A stretch of DNA of 64,000 bases, from assembly GCA_020466095.1 (NCBI GenBank), contig CM035806.1:4015363-4079362 (forward strand). Reading direction: 5' to 3'. Positions 36,496-47,400 of the stretch are shown one piece after another. Below the pieces are notes generated by a model that worked only from the letters and a program-made list of their open reading frames with translations, did not search any database and was not told the origin of the DNA. A program made the position numbers and the translations under genes. This DNA is from Chlorops oryzae. Lineage: Eukaryota; Arthropoda; Insecta; Diptera; Chloropidae. Each line of letters begins with the position of its first letter. Positions within the stretch are counted from its first letter, which is position 1.

Positions 36496-37400
36496 TTATG
36501 AAGCAGTCGCTGCTGACTTCTCGGCGGCATATTTATAATGCAATTCCATACAGTCGGTATTCGAAATGTTGACCCAACCCGTGGGCGTCATATGATAAAC
36601 GCGCACGATACCACCCGAATAGGCATCTCTGAATGTTGCATGGTAGATCGCACGCCTGCCAAGTTCCTGGGCCTCGTCATCCTTGAGATCCCAACGGTAA
36701 CTGGAGTCAAGTACACCGATTGCATAAATCGAACCACTTCCAACGGAAAACACATTGCCCGGCGTACGAGATCCATCCGAATCAACGTAATATAAATTTG
36801 GCCCACGTTTATCATAGCCAGCGAGCATCATGCCCATACTCAAGCCCATTCCCTTGTATTCATGTGCGATGTTAGCCATAATCTTACTAGCAGCCGCAAC
36901 CGAAATGCGTTCCTTGTTCCGTAGCTCATGCAGGCGACACTCCTTCGCCAGCACGCGATCCCAATAGACACAATCAGCAGCACCGCCAGCCAAAGTTCCC
37001 AATAAGAATTGATTGATCTCGACGATCTTCTTCATGCTCTGCGAACCAATGAATTGCCCACCAGTGGCACGGGAATCGACAGCCAAGATGACGCCACCCT
37101 GGTATTTGAATCCCAATGTTGTAGTACCATGATCGAAGTCAATCTTAATGCCGCTGCGGTCACTGTTGGCTTCGATCTTCTTCAGGTTCTCCATGGGCTG
37201 CAAAATGAATCCAACGAATGCACCATGCATCAGGCATATATATAAATATAAGCGAATGAACTCACGTTTTCAAATGGCGGAGCCAATAGTTTATAATGAT
37301 TGACCAAATTGCTGGCGTATTGTTCATCGTCGCGATCGTAGTGCAGTTTAAACTGCATATAGGGCGCTTTTGATATTCCACAGATCGACTCCAAAGCCAT
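36496..37400 (-). CDS. Prosbeta5: 20S proteasome subunit beta type-5 (chymotrypsin-like)
   Basis: Two exons, 37400-37266 and 37197-36496, joined in phase 0 (278 residues). A 69-residue propeptide ([20 protein letters not shown] to FDHG) precedes the mature chain, which begins with [11 protein letters not shown]. Thr70 is therefore the catalytic Thr1, with Asp17 (AVDSRAT) and Lys33 (QSMKKIVEI) in their expected mature positions. [15 protein letters not shown] and the [14 protein letters not shown] block are classic beta5 signatures. The protein is the chymotrypsin-like protease of the 20S core. The intron is 68 bp. The start codon follows a short AT leader; the region 37401-37490 is the likely promoter/5' UTR. 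Nothing abnormal was seen. The immunoproteasome paralogue does not exist in flies, so the assignment is unambiguous. Confidence 0.96.
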
Positions 37401-37738
37401 TTTCCAATAAAGATATCTTTAACGATTTAAGCGATTTTATAAAACAGACAAGTCATTTAGGCTGTGTTGCCAGCTTGTAAAGAGCCTGCCCTCACAATTT
37501 CACTAAATTTCCCTCTGAAATATAATTTTTCCCTCTGAAAGGGTATTCATTTTTGGAAATATACTAATATTGGGAGAAAGTTGTCTTTATTAAATTTTTG
37601 CTCTTGAAAGTTCTTGATAGTTAAGGAACAAAATACAAAAATCCAAGAATTAAGAAAATTATTTAAACAAAGTATTACCAAGTAATACTTGATTTAAACC
37701 ATCCCTGAAGTGTCATACACTGCGATATCGTCTGAAGC

Positions 37739-37958
37739 GGGGGCCTTACACGTTCACGTTTACTTACAGTCATGGTGTCGTGATCAAAAGGAATGACCGT
37801 GTAAAGCGGCCTTTACATGATCACGTTTACCTGCAGTCATGCGTGGCGTGATTGAAAAGAATGACCATGTAAAAGTAAAAAATGTATGAAAAACAGGCAT
37901 GACATTCTTTTGCATGATGCGGCGCTTGCAGGAAATCGTGACCATGTAAAGGCCGCTT
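37739..37958. mobile_element. foldback MITE (AAGCGGCCTTTACAT ends) plus a tandem partial copy
   Basis: 37804-37958 has inverted ends AAGCGGCCTTTACAT / ATGTAAAGGCCGCTT with ATCACGTTTACCTGCAG and TGCAGGAAATCGTGA arms. Immediately left, 37739-37811 repeats the left half (GGCCTTACACGTTCACGTTT to TGTCGTGAT) and abuts it, so this is a tandem pair with one truncated member. It lies upstream of the proteasome gene. Confidence 0.75.
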
Positions 37959-39389
37959 AAAGGAAAAAAATGAATGCATGACATGCAGAAACGCTAAGAA
38001 ATTGTTTTTGGAATTTCTTTAGAGGGAAAACCTGTAGGCTGGCAGCACTGCATTAAGGGATGGATATTTTCGATAGCCGAATAATTGAACATCGAGTAAA
38101 AATCGATTTTCGTATTAAAGACGAGATTTACACAGTAAAGCGCCACATAAACGTTCAATCTGACTGATCAGTCACCTGTGTACGTGTTGATTTACTCTCG
38201 CCAATTCGTTCAACATAATTTTAGCTCCGTTTTTGTAATTTTTCTTCTTTACATTTTTTCTTGTTTAAATTATAAAACTTATCGTAGAATTTCTCCGTTA
38301 CTATTGACCTTATCGTCGTTATATTTTACTATGTGATGAGCTTCACGCTTCAAAACATATTTTCATCAAAAAGTCAATTTCGAAAAAAAAATCTCACTTA
38401 GTTGTCGTTCATATTATGCGGCAAGACAAGCGAGCGACACGGTGGTTGTTGGCGAGGGACGTTCGGGGTACATTGTACATCAATGTGCAATGTGCGTGAC
38501 TGTTTCCATCTTAACTCCTATAAATAGTATCGATATTTTAAAAAGTTTTATCGCTATCGATTTCTTACTGCTAATGGTGCTTTGGGTGCATATTCAAATT
38601 CTTTCCGGCGTTTCTGGTTATATATATATGCTTTATCTTTATTATATATTTTATTTATTTATTTATGACCTATAGATCATAATGCATTTATAATTAGAAC
38701 GGAGAATTAAAGACACTAACCTTTAGCAAGAATTAGCGATCTAATAATGTGAATAATATTATATACAGATGAGTCTACATAAAGTGAACAAATATTTTTA
38801 AGGACTGTTCATGTTACCGAGGTTGTTCAAACTATCGAGACTCAACTTTGGTTTGTTATATTTGCCCTATTTGATTCAAATATATACACAAGTCTACGTA
38901 TGTATGTCACTGAAATTTTTTTTTTTTGCTAATAAGCCAAATTTTTTATTTTAAATTCAATAGGGACGTTTGTTTCTTACTTTCTCGTAATGATTTTTGA
39001 ACGAGCTTCTTGCGAAAAGTTCGAATATCTGTTGTGTAAGCCTCATTCTACGTGTTCACACCACCGAGGCGCTCACTCTATCCAGACTTCACTGTATCTT
39101 ATTACACTCTGTGAGAATATATTGTGTGCTTGAATTTTGCGTCAATCGACCGCAAGTGATTTCCTTTACGTTACATGTTTTCGTAATTTTACAACATGCA
39201 TTATGTACTTTCCATACATTGCAACTTGCGCAAGGATTTGTAAAATATCCATATATAATTTCGGTGGCTTGAACATTTTGGCTCCTAATCGAAAGAGTGG
39301 ATTGAGAAAATTGAATATTGCAATGTATTATACATAAAAATTGTTTAGTATACTATGAACAATAGTCCGTGTGTGATGCGCGGGTGCGA

Positions 39390-39545
39390 GAGAGAGAGAG
39401 AGAGAGAGGAGGAGAGAGGGAGAGAGAGAGGGAGCGCGAGAGAGAGAGGGAGCGAAGGAGAGAGAGATTAGGGGATAAGGGAGCGAGAAGAGAGTGTGGA
39501 GACGACTATGGAGAGAGAGATTATAGATGAGGATAAAGGGAGAGG
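39390..39545. repeat. (GA)n purine microsatellite
   Basis: GAGAGA runs with GGGAGCG interruptions. On this strand it offers many GAGA-factor-like sites, but repeat slippage explains it equally well. Confidence 0.9.
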
Positions 39546-39816
39546 ATGACGAGAGAGTGTTGCACGACGACTATCGGACTATTGTAAACTCATAAGTCAA
39601 AATGAAATTTGTCAACAACAAGTTCTTATTAGCAGATAGTCATAGGCGATTTATCAGCTATAGAAGAGCGGTAATAGGTAAGTTCTTTTTTATCGAACCA
39701 ACACAACTTATGTACACAGATGATATATTAGACCACATTTTACAAATGCACATTCGTACTACTAGGAGATGCACCAGCTTGAGCTTAATATTTAAACTTA
39801 GTTTACAAATGCAATC

Positions 39817-39880
39817 GGAGCCCCGAGACGTCAAGCCCATGTTATAAGGGAGCCCCGAGACGTCAAACCCATGTTATAAG
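39817..39880 (+). repeat. 32-bp tandem duplication
   Basis: Two adjacent units of 32 bp, each with AGCCCCGAGACGTCAARCCC and ATGTTATAAG, differing by one base. A third, diverged unit (AGCCCCGGGCTAAAT to GGTTAT) follows. Confidence 0.9.
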
Positions 39881-40081
39881 GCAGCCCCGGGCTAAATCTA
39901 GGTTATAGAGCGATCTTTTTTTTTTATTCGAATTCCAAATCTACTTAACTACTCTACTACTTATATAAACAGGCATGAATTGGAGAATTCGTGAGTTAGC
40001 CCATTTTGACAAAAAATTCTACGCATTCTGTTGCTGAGAGCTGGCAGCACTGGCCCCTAAAGTAGCTTGCGATTGTACGCT

Positions 40082-40205
40082 ATTTACACGTTAAGACATT
40101 TCGATAATGAAACAAATTTTCGTTGGCAAGGGAGGCAGGGGGAAGAGAGAAAAACACTACCATACCACATCCCCGCGCGTCCCTAGCCCACAAAAAGTGG
40201 GCAAC
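40082..40205. mobile_element. MITE related to 18284-18438 with inverted core
   Basis: Starts TTTACACGTTAAGACATTTC like the 18284 element. Its core (GGCAAGGGAGGCAGGGGG to CTACCATACCACATCCCC) matches the reverse complement of that element's core. The right end is not cleanly paired. Confidence 0.65.
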
Positions 40206-40235
40206 TCTCTCCATCCGTATATGTGTGTGTTTGTT

Positions 40236-41285
40236 ACTAGAGCTGGAGAAAATATCGATACTCGGCCCCATCGATAGCTTCGATAGTGATATTAGAAACT
40301 AACGATGTACCATGGATACTATTGAACCTACCACCAGAGTTGGAACTTAGCGAAGAAGAAAGTGGAGCAGTTTTGAGAAAAAAAGGCAGTAGATTTGAAT
40401 TTCACACAGTGCAAAAAAAATCAATGCAAATGAATATTAAAAAACTTACCATCAATAGTACATAATTATATTTGCTTAAAATATGTCTCCATATTGCGGG
40501 TCTTCTAATGATCAGCGAACAATAGCAAGATTTTCTTGTATCAAGTGATTTTGAAACATATAAGATTAATTGTAAGCCCCAAGACGCAAAACAAGGAAAA
40601 CAATAATATCTTTGTTACAATGGGCCATCTATTACCCAGCAAAACAAATACATGTATTAAAGTAGTTTAAAACCCGTATCGATACGCGTATGCTCTCAGT
40701 CAAAGGTAAATGGGCGAATATAGATTTATACTTGTTTATCTTGTGTACGAATAGCAGCTGTCACACTCTCTCGACTAAAATCATTAACGTTTGACTGAGA
40801 GCATACGCGTATCGATACGGGTTTTAAACTACTTTAATACGCGTATCCGGCTTGAAGGGGTAGCATGATGTTTTGTAAATGTGTGAGTGCAAACAAGTAT
40901 CGTGTTTTGCTGGGTAGATACCTAAGCATAAAGGGGCGTTCAAAAAATTCTATGCTCACTTCCATAGAAGGAAAGGTTACCAGAGGTAACAAAAAAATTT
41001 TATATGAAAAAACGAATTTTTTTTTTTTTTGATAAAACAATATCGAGTGAAATTAGAACTTAAGTCGCAGCAAAAATAAAGATTTTCGCAGTGTTGCAGT
41101 AGATGTCAAATATATAAAAAAAAAAAACTCAGGAAATTTACTACATTTGCAGTAAAGTTCTAACCAGATATTACGTTCCAGCCCTGATCTGTGCCATATA
41201 TGGTTTGTTTTATCAATCGATAGTAGAAAACACTCCAAGCTATCGATACTATTCATAGTCCAATCGAACGTTTCCCAGCTCTAGT
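40236..41285. mobile_element. 1.05-kb TIR element with ACTAGAGCTGG ends
   Basis: ACTAGAGCTGGAGAAAA at the left matches TTTCCCAGCTCTAGT at the right in inverted orientation. Both ends are followed inward by TATCGATA/ATCGATAG motifs. There is no transposase frame, and a second TIR element (40632-40917) sits inside. Confidence 0.65.
40632..40917. mobile_element. 286-bp nested MITE with TACCCAGCAAAACA ends
   Basis: Exact inverted ends TACCCAGCAAAACA / TGTTTTGCTGGGTA. Inside them lies a longer perfect palindrome pair: TTTAAAACCCGTATCGATAC with CGCGTATGCTCTCAGTCAAA at 40667-40704 is repeated inverted at 40791-40828. The element can fold into one long hairpin. Confidence 0.88.
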
Positions 41286-41790
41286 CAGTTTGTTTTGCGT
41301 TTTGGAACTGAAAGGACCCTTACGGATGCAGGCGCAGTATTATTGTAAGTATTGTGTTAATTATATTAATTAAATACAACACCAATTGTCGACATTTTTT
41401 GTTTCCAATTGATTTTTTTTCGTTTTCCGCTTCTCTATCTCTCATATAAAAGTGCTTAACGCCGACGAGAAACACATGTATGTTTCGAATGCATGAGAAA
41501 GAAAGAGAGGCACAGTGTGTTTAACAAACAACCGTCTCTTTTCTTCGCACATCTTTCTGCATTTACTGAAATATATCAAAACATTTGTTTCTATGTACAT
41601 CAATGTGGCATGCGCTTTCGCTCTCGTTCTCGTTACTCTCTCGTCTCTTTAATATTCGAAGTCAGTGTTGCCGGCTTGGTGGAATTCTAACAATTTTGGT
41701 AGAAATTATTGAAAATTTTTAAATTTGGTAGATTGGTAGTTTTGCTTAAGATTTGGTAGATTAGCATGTTTTCCTCATTAATGAATAATA

Positions 41791-41963
41791 GGGGTCTTCC
41801 CTTAAACGTGAAAAGATATTCAAAGTTTTCGAGGCAAATACACAAATACAAAATAAGGGAAGACCCTTAATATTTCATGTGAAATTTTCCGCCAGTTTCA
41901 GTATTTAATTTCTATTAAAACTGGCGGAAAAGTTCACGTGCAATATTATTCATAATAGGGGTG
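41791..41963. mobile_element. two adjoining foldbacks with a CACCCCTATT-type end
   Basis: 41791-41869 has GGGGTCTTCCCTT inverted as AAGGGAAGACCC. 41870-41948 has AATATTTCATGTGAA and CCGCCAGTTT inverted as AAACTGGCGG and TTCACGTGCAATATT. The right end (ATTATTCATAATAGGGGTG) equals the end of the element at 61801-62046, so they belong to one family. Confidence 0.7.
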
Positions 41964-42477
41964 AATGTAAAAAAAAAATTCGAAACTTCGTAAATAAACA
42001 ACTTCAAATAATGATATGCTGGCTGCAGAATTGCTTCATTCAAAGTCGAATGATAAAACCGTTTGGTCCCCTAAATATTTTCTTAGAACCAATATTTCCA
42101 AATATATTTAAAAACTTTCCAAAATTAAAATCCAAAAAAAAAACTGTTCGCTATATTCATAGGTAATTTTTAATTTTTTTTACTATACAACGTGATAACC
42201 AATCCCCCGTGGACACCCTTATTGATTTTGAAAATGAAACTTTATTTTAAAAAATTTTTATTTTTATATAAATACTTTTTAAAATATGTTTCGTAATATT
42301 CGCCCTTAGTGTCTCAAATTTCATTTTTATCATCTTCAATATCCATAGCACACCAAACTAGCTTGTCAAAAAAGTACAAAACCTTAATTATAAATGTAGT
42401 TTATATAAAGTATAATGGCGTTGGTGCAGTAAAACCGGCTGAAGAAAAAGTTTTTTTTTTAAAGAAGTTATATTAGT

Positions 42478-42727
42478 CTTGTGGCTCTGGGATAGCGGAG
42501 GGGATGCGTTCTATGCTCTTGATCCCAGGGTCTAAGGTTCGGTTCCCGGCGCAGGCGAAACGGAGTGTAATGTTCCAAACCTAGCACTGGTTTTTTTTTT
42601 CAAAAAATCGCATGTTAGGGGCACACTACATAAAAAGACACACACTCACACAAACACAAGAAAACCTCCTTGGTATCACAATGGGCCGATTAACGGCCTA
42701 AGTGGCAGCCACTTCAACCTACCTACC
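42478..42727 (+). mobile_element. tRNA-derived SINE, copy 1, LINE-type 3' end
   Basis: Head with A-box-like GATAGCGGAGGGGATGC and B-box-like GGTTCGGTTCCC. The tail CACAATGGGCC-GATTAAC-GGCCTAAGTG then AACCTACCTACC matches the 3' end of the LINE at 49322-50325. It is flanked by TATATTAGT at 42469-42477 and 42728-42736, a 9-bp target duplication. Confidence 0.85.
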
Positions 42728-42736
42728 TATATTAGT

Positions 42737-42868
42737 CTGTGCCGTAGTTGGCTGAGATGCCAATTTACGAAGCGAGAGGTCCCGGGTAGTTCGTGGAAGT
42801 TTATGTCGTTTTTCAGTTTCTGTTTTTCTGATCTGGCTACCCTTGATGGCAGCCACACTAACCTAACC
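42737..42868 (+). mobile_element. second SINE, tail ACTAACCTAACC, same target site
   Basis: Begins TGTGCCGTAGTTGGCTGAGA (A-box-like TAGTTGGCTGAGATGC), has a degenerate B-box-like GAGGTCCCGGGTAGTTC, and ends in GGCAGCCACACTAACCTAACC. It is flanked by TATATTAGT at 42728-42736 and 42869-42877. The left copy is shared with the SINE before it. Confidence 0.78.
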
Positions 42869-43299
42869 TATATTAGTTTTAAGAACTTTTTTATCTTTGT
42901 GAAACTCATTTGATATTTTTTTTTTAATGATTTTTTGTTTGATAAAAAGCGAAAACACCATATATGTATTTTCGTAGAATTTTGGTAGATTTTGTTAACA
43001 AGATTTGGGTAAAAAGTTCTTCGGGCTACGGCAACACCTAACGCAGTATGTAAGAAAAAACACACAATGGTAACCATAAACCCGAATTTTTTACGAAGTC
43101 GACATAAGCGGTTATTCACACTCTGGCATCAGACTTTTAATTATAAAGAAAACATATTTTTTTGCACTAATTCACCGAAATGATTTCGCTCTTTTTGTGT
43201 ATTTCAGAAAAAAAGCTCACTTTTAATGTGTGGTTAACTCTTTCATAAGCTAAATGCACAAAATAACGTAATTGTACTAAATCCCCTAACTCTTTGAAA

Positions 43300-44437
43300 A
43301 TGTCCAATAACAATCATAGTCATTTAAATCAAACTGCACAAAACTCATCGTGGAATCCATTGCAAGTAAGTCAATAACGAGACTTATGAAAAAACAAAAA
43401 AAAACAAAAAACCATTTAAAAAAAAAAAATGCATCATATTCTTGTAAATAAGCGTTACTACTAACCAATTGCTGGTCATCAAAACAAAACCTCTCTATTC
43501 TATGTCCTCTTCAGATACCATCGTATATACCACGTCAACCGCAGTTGGCGCACATGTCGAACGAAAGACCAATGGTGCGATCGCCTTTGGCTTGGCACAC
43601 GGCACCGCCACCGGAAACTAAATACGCATTTGTGCTTGCGAATGGTCCGCCTCAAGTATGTCCTCTTACAAATGTTGCACGAATTGTCCATTTTAATAGA
43701 AAAATCTTTTATGAAGAAATTGCAATATTCGCCCACTGAAAATGAAAATGAAAATGAAAATTTGCGCACTGAAAATATTTAAAGCAACAAGGTTGCATCC
43801 CCCTCGTTTAGCAGCGAAAGCTGTCAACAATGCTTTCATGTCATTCCACTGCTAAACGAAGAGAACGCTCTCGCTTCTTTAAATACTTTCAATATGCAAA
43901 TTTTGCATTCCTTTATAAAAGAATTATTTATTCAAATGGACAACTTCATGTCAGCGGCAAATCGTAAAAAAAAAAAAAAAAAACGTAAATCTTTGTAGCA
44001 ATTTAACATGTGGCATGCGCTTTTGATCTTTCATTAAAAAAAAAAAAAACATTTCTATCTAATTTAAACCCCCACATTTCCCTGATTGGTAACCCAAATC
44101 CCCCTTGTTTGCCCTCCTTTTTTCGTTTCGATGTATATAATATCTGTTCTCTTATAGCTTATTGAAAAAATCAAAAAAAAACCAAAAAAAAATGGATAAC
44201 TGAAACTTAAAAGATCTCACTTAACTCCATCCATCTAATTGCTCTTTACAGTTGGAACACTCGATGAATCCATTGCTTCCACCGTATGTACGCGGGCCAC
44301 CTTTCGACTCAATGGATCTATCGTTGCAATCTAATCGCAGCTCCAGTTCGCCATTAAACAAGAACGCTCATTCACTCTTACCGCCAGCGCAACAATTAGA
44401 CTACGCTCATAAGCAAGCGCAACATCAACTCAATCTT

Positions 44438-44472
<35 letters not shown>

Positions 44473-47400
44473 TCAGCAACAGCAGGGACAGGGACAACAA
44501 CAACTAATGCATGGACAAAGCAGCTATCCAATGTAATTAGCGCACTCAATTGGAAATACATCAACAACCCAATTAATATACATACATACCTGCATATACA
44601 TATTTCGACTCATCATTCATTTATGCTTCTTCATCTGCTTTCAGACATAATTTATCAGTTAGTGCAGTACAGGCGCAACAGCATGCTATAAGCATGCAAA
44701 GCGTATCGACAGCATCAACGGCAGCTACACAGGCATCTTCGGCACAAAATCCATCAAAATTTATGAGTTCAAATGGCAGCGACTGCGAACAGTCAACACC
44801 AGTTTCAATGATGCAAACCTCGCAGGCTTCTGCATTGAGCTCGAATAATATTGGCAGCTATCAGCGTCACAGTGCTGAGACTTTCGGCAAACTCGCTTCA
44901 CAGATGAGTCGGAATTTCGAAAACGATGTAAGCATTCAATATATCGATTTAAAAATTTCCAATATCAATATTCCGTCTCCTCTCCGTGTATAGCCACATT
45001 CCAAGTCGTTACATAAACCGGTTGAATTAGTCAGCAAGGATTGCAGCTACAGTGCAATGATACCTAATAAACTGCCACCGAGTCATTTACAGCAGCAACA
45101 AACAGCGCCAAGAAACGTATGTATATTAATCAGTACATTCAATCAGTCCCGATTCGAAATATTCCCGCGGAACTTTTCCATGCGGATTTAAACAAAATTC
45201 TGCAATTCTAAGAACACTGGGATGGGAATATGAAGGGAGCAAGAATTGCGAACATATTTAAGCAGAGATCATCACATTCTTTTCTGTATTGATGCTTAGA
45301 ATACTTCCTTTTTTCGCGGCGGAAAAATTTTCAAGGAAAAAAATCCCCGGGAATATTCATTTAGAATAGGGTTAAATATGTATGATTGGATTGCATTGTT
45401 AGCGATCAATCGATCGATCAATTGATCATGTACTTTCAGCTTCACCATTACGTAGCGGTGGTGGTGGTGGTGGTAGTGGCGGCGGCGGGCGGCGGCGGCA
45501 ATGGTGGTAACGGCGGTGGAAATGGTGGTGGAAGCAGTTCCGCTTACCATATTTCGCAATCACCGCAACAACCATCGTCACCATTCAGTTCAACGGCTCC
45601 TCCAATGGGGAAGCATAATGGACCACATACTCCGCCAACACCACAATCTCCGGGTGTGCATCAATCATCGCAGCCATCGATTTCAGCACAATCAATACAA
45701 CAACAATTACTGCTTCATGGTGGAAATACTTTAGATTACAATCAATTGCATTTACAGCAACAACATAATAGCTATCCACAAGCACACTTACAACAACAAC
45801 AACAACAACAACAGCACCAACAACACTTACATCATGCGTATACACAAGCTCAGCATCATGAGCATTGGCAACAGCAATTGCAACAGCAACAACTAGCGCC
45901 ACAAGTCCCATTAGGCTCGCAACATCAACAACAACAACAACATATGCAACAAACTCCATTGAACTCACCACATCATCAATTGCATCATCATCAGCACCAG
46001 CACCAGCACCAACAACAACAGCATCATCAACATCACCAACAATCTCAACAAACTACGCATTTGAACAAAATGGAGCCAGTATCTCCAACAGCGTCAAATT
46101 ATGCTGACGCTAGTTACGAACAACGACGTCTTAATATACCAGACTCAGCCGAATCGCCTGATACAAATGCATCATCGAACGATGAGGAATATTGTCTTGC
46201 AAAATCTCTGCAAGCAGCAAGACGTCAACAACGAAGATGTTCGCCGAATATTAAAGTATTAGCAGCATCCCCAAGCTCAACACGACCGGACGACAGTCCA
46301 AGAGAGCTAGGTAGCAGCAGCAGCCACAAAGCTTATAATAGAAGCCCTAAAAGCTCACCAAGAATTCAACTAAAATCACCAATTAAGTCAGAAATGTAAG
46401 TGGTACTTAGCCTCATTATTTATGATTATGATGATGATGATGATGAGATTTGTCGCAATATGTATTACAATGTCCTTTTTTCTATATACAGCAGCTCAAC
46501 GGAATCTTTGGACCTAAGTTCGCAGCGGTCAGCTGTATATTCAAAGCAAATTCGTTCGCCATCTGTGAGTGCAGCAACATCACCAATTATCGTAACGCAG
46601 CAAAATGATGATAGTGAGGCTGAACCTGTCTCGACCGTTGTGGATCGCCGCCAGCATCGTCAACCGGTGGATGTATTGAAAAATGGCCGCACGCCACCAA
46701 TGCATGCGGAAACAATTGATAAAATTGCTGAAATTATTGCCAAGACTGCGAGCAGCTGCAGTCACAGCAGTAGCAACAGTAATAGTAATAGTAATAGCAA
46801 CAGCAACAGTAACAGCAACGATGATGCTCACAGCAATTCGAGCTGTAAATCGGCTCACATGGAACAATGCGAAAGTAGTCCGAAAACCAAGAAGCAACGC
46901 CAAGTCCTAAAATTGAGAAATGCTGGACACAATACAGACCAATCGGCAAATTCTTGCGATAGCAATCCATCTCACATGCATCAGCCGCAACAAGCCACAT
47001 CATCTTTTCCATTGGCGTCCAATGACGATGATAACGCTGTGCTCGCTGAAGAGCTTCGCAAATGCGCAACACCACCGCCGCCGCCGATGCCGCCATTATC
47101 GCCACGCCGCAAGCAAGCAATGAGTCCACAAACGAACAGTCGAAGCAGCAGCAGTTCCTCAACTAGCTCGAGCTGTAGCAACTCTAGCCGCAGCTGCGGC
47201 AGTTGCGGTATGAAACCTCAAAAACTGAAACAAAATTTGAGTGCTTCTGAACCGAATATTGCAGAGGCTAATGCAAAGAAATTATATTCATCAGAAAAAG
47301 AAAACGTTTGCCAACGTGAATTGGTTCAATTGAAGATGGAAAGCGACCAAACCGAGGAGAACCAACCCCTAAATTTGAATTATAAGGCTTCAACAGAAAC

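Larger units (their letters stand above)
37960..40080. other. intergenic, no gene seen
   Basis: Includes TATCGATA-like sites at 38528 and 38565 and several poly-T runs. Reading frames of 60-90 codons at 38442-39337 show no domain or codon structure and were not called. Confidence 0.45.
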
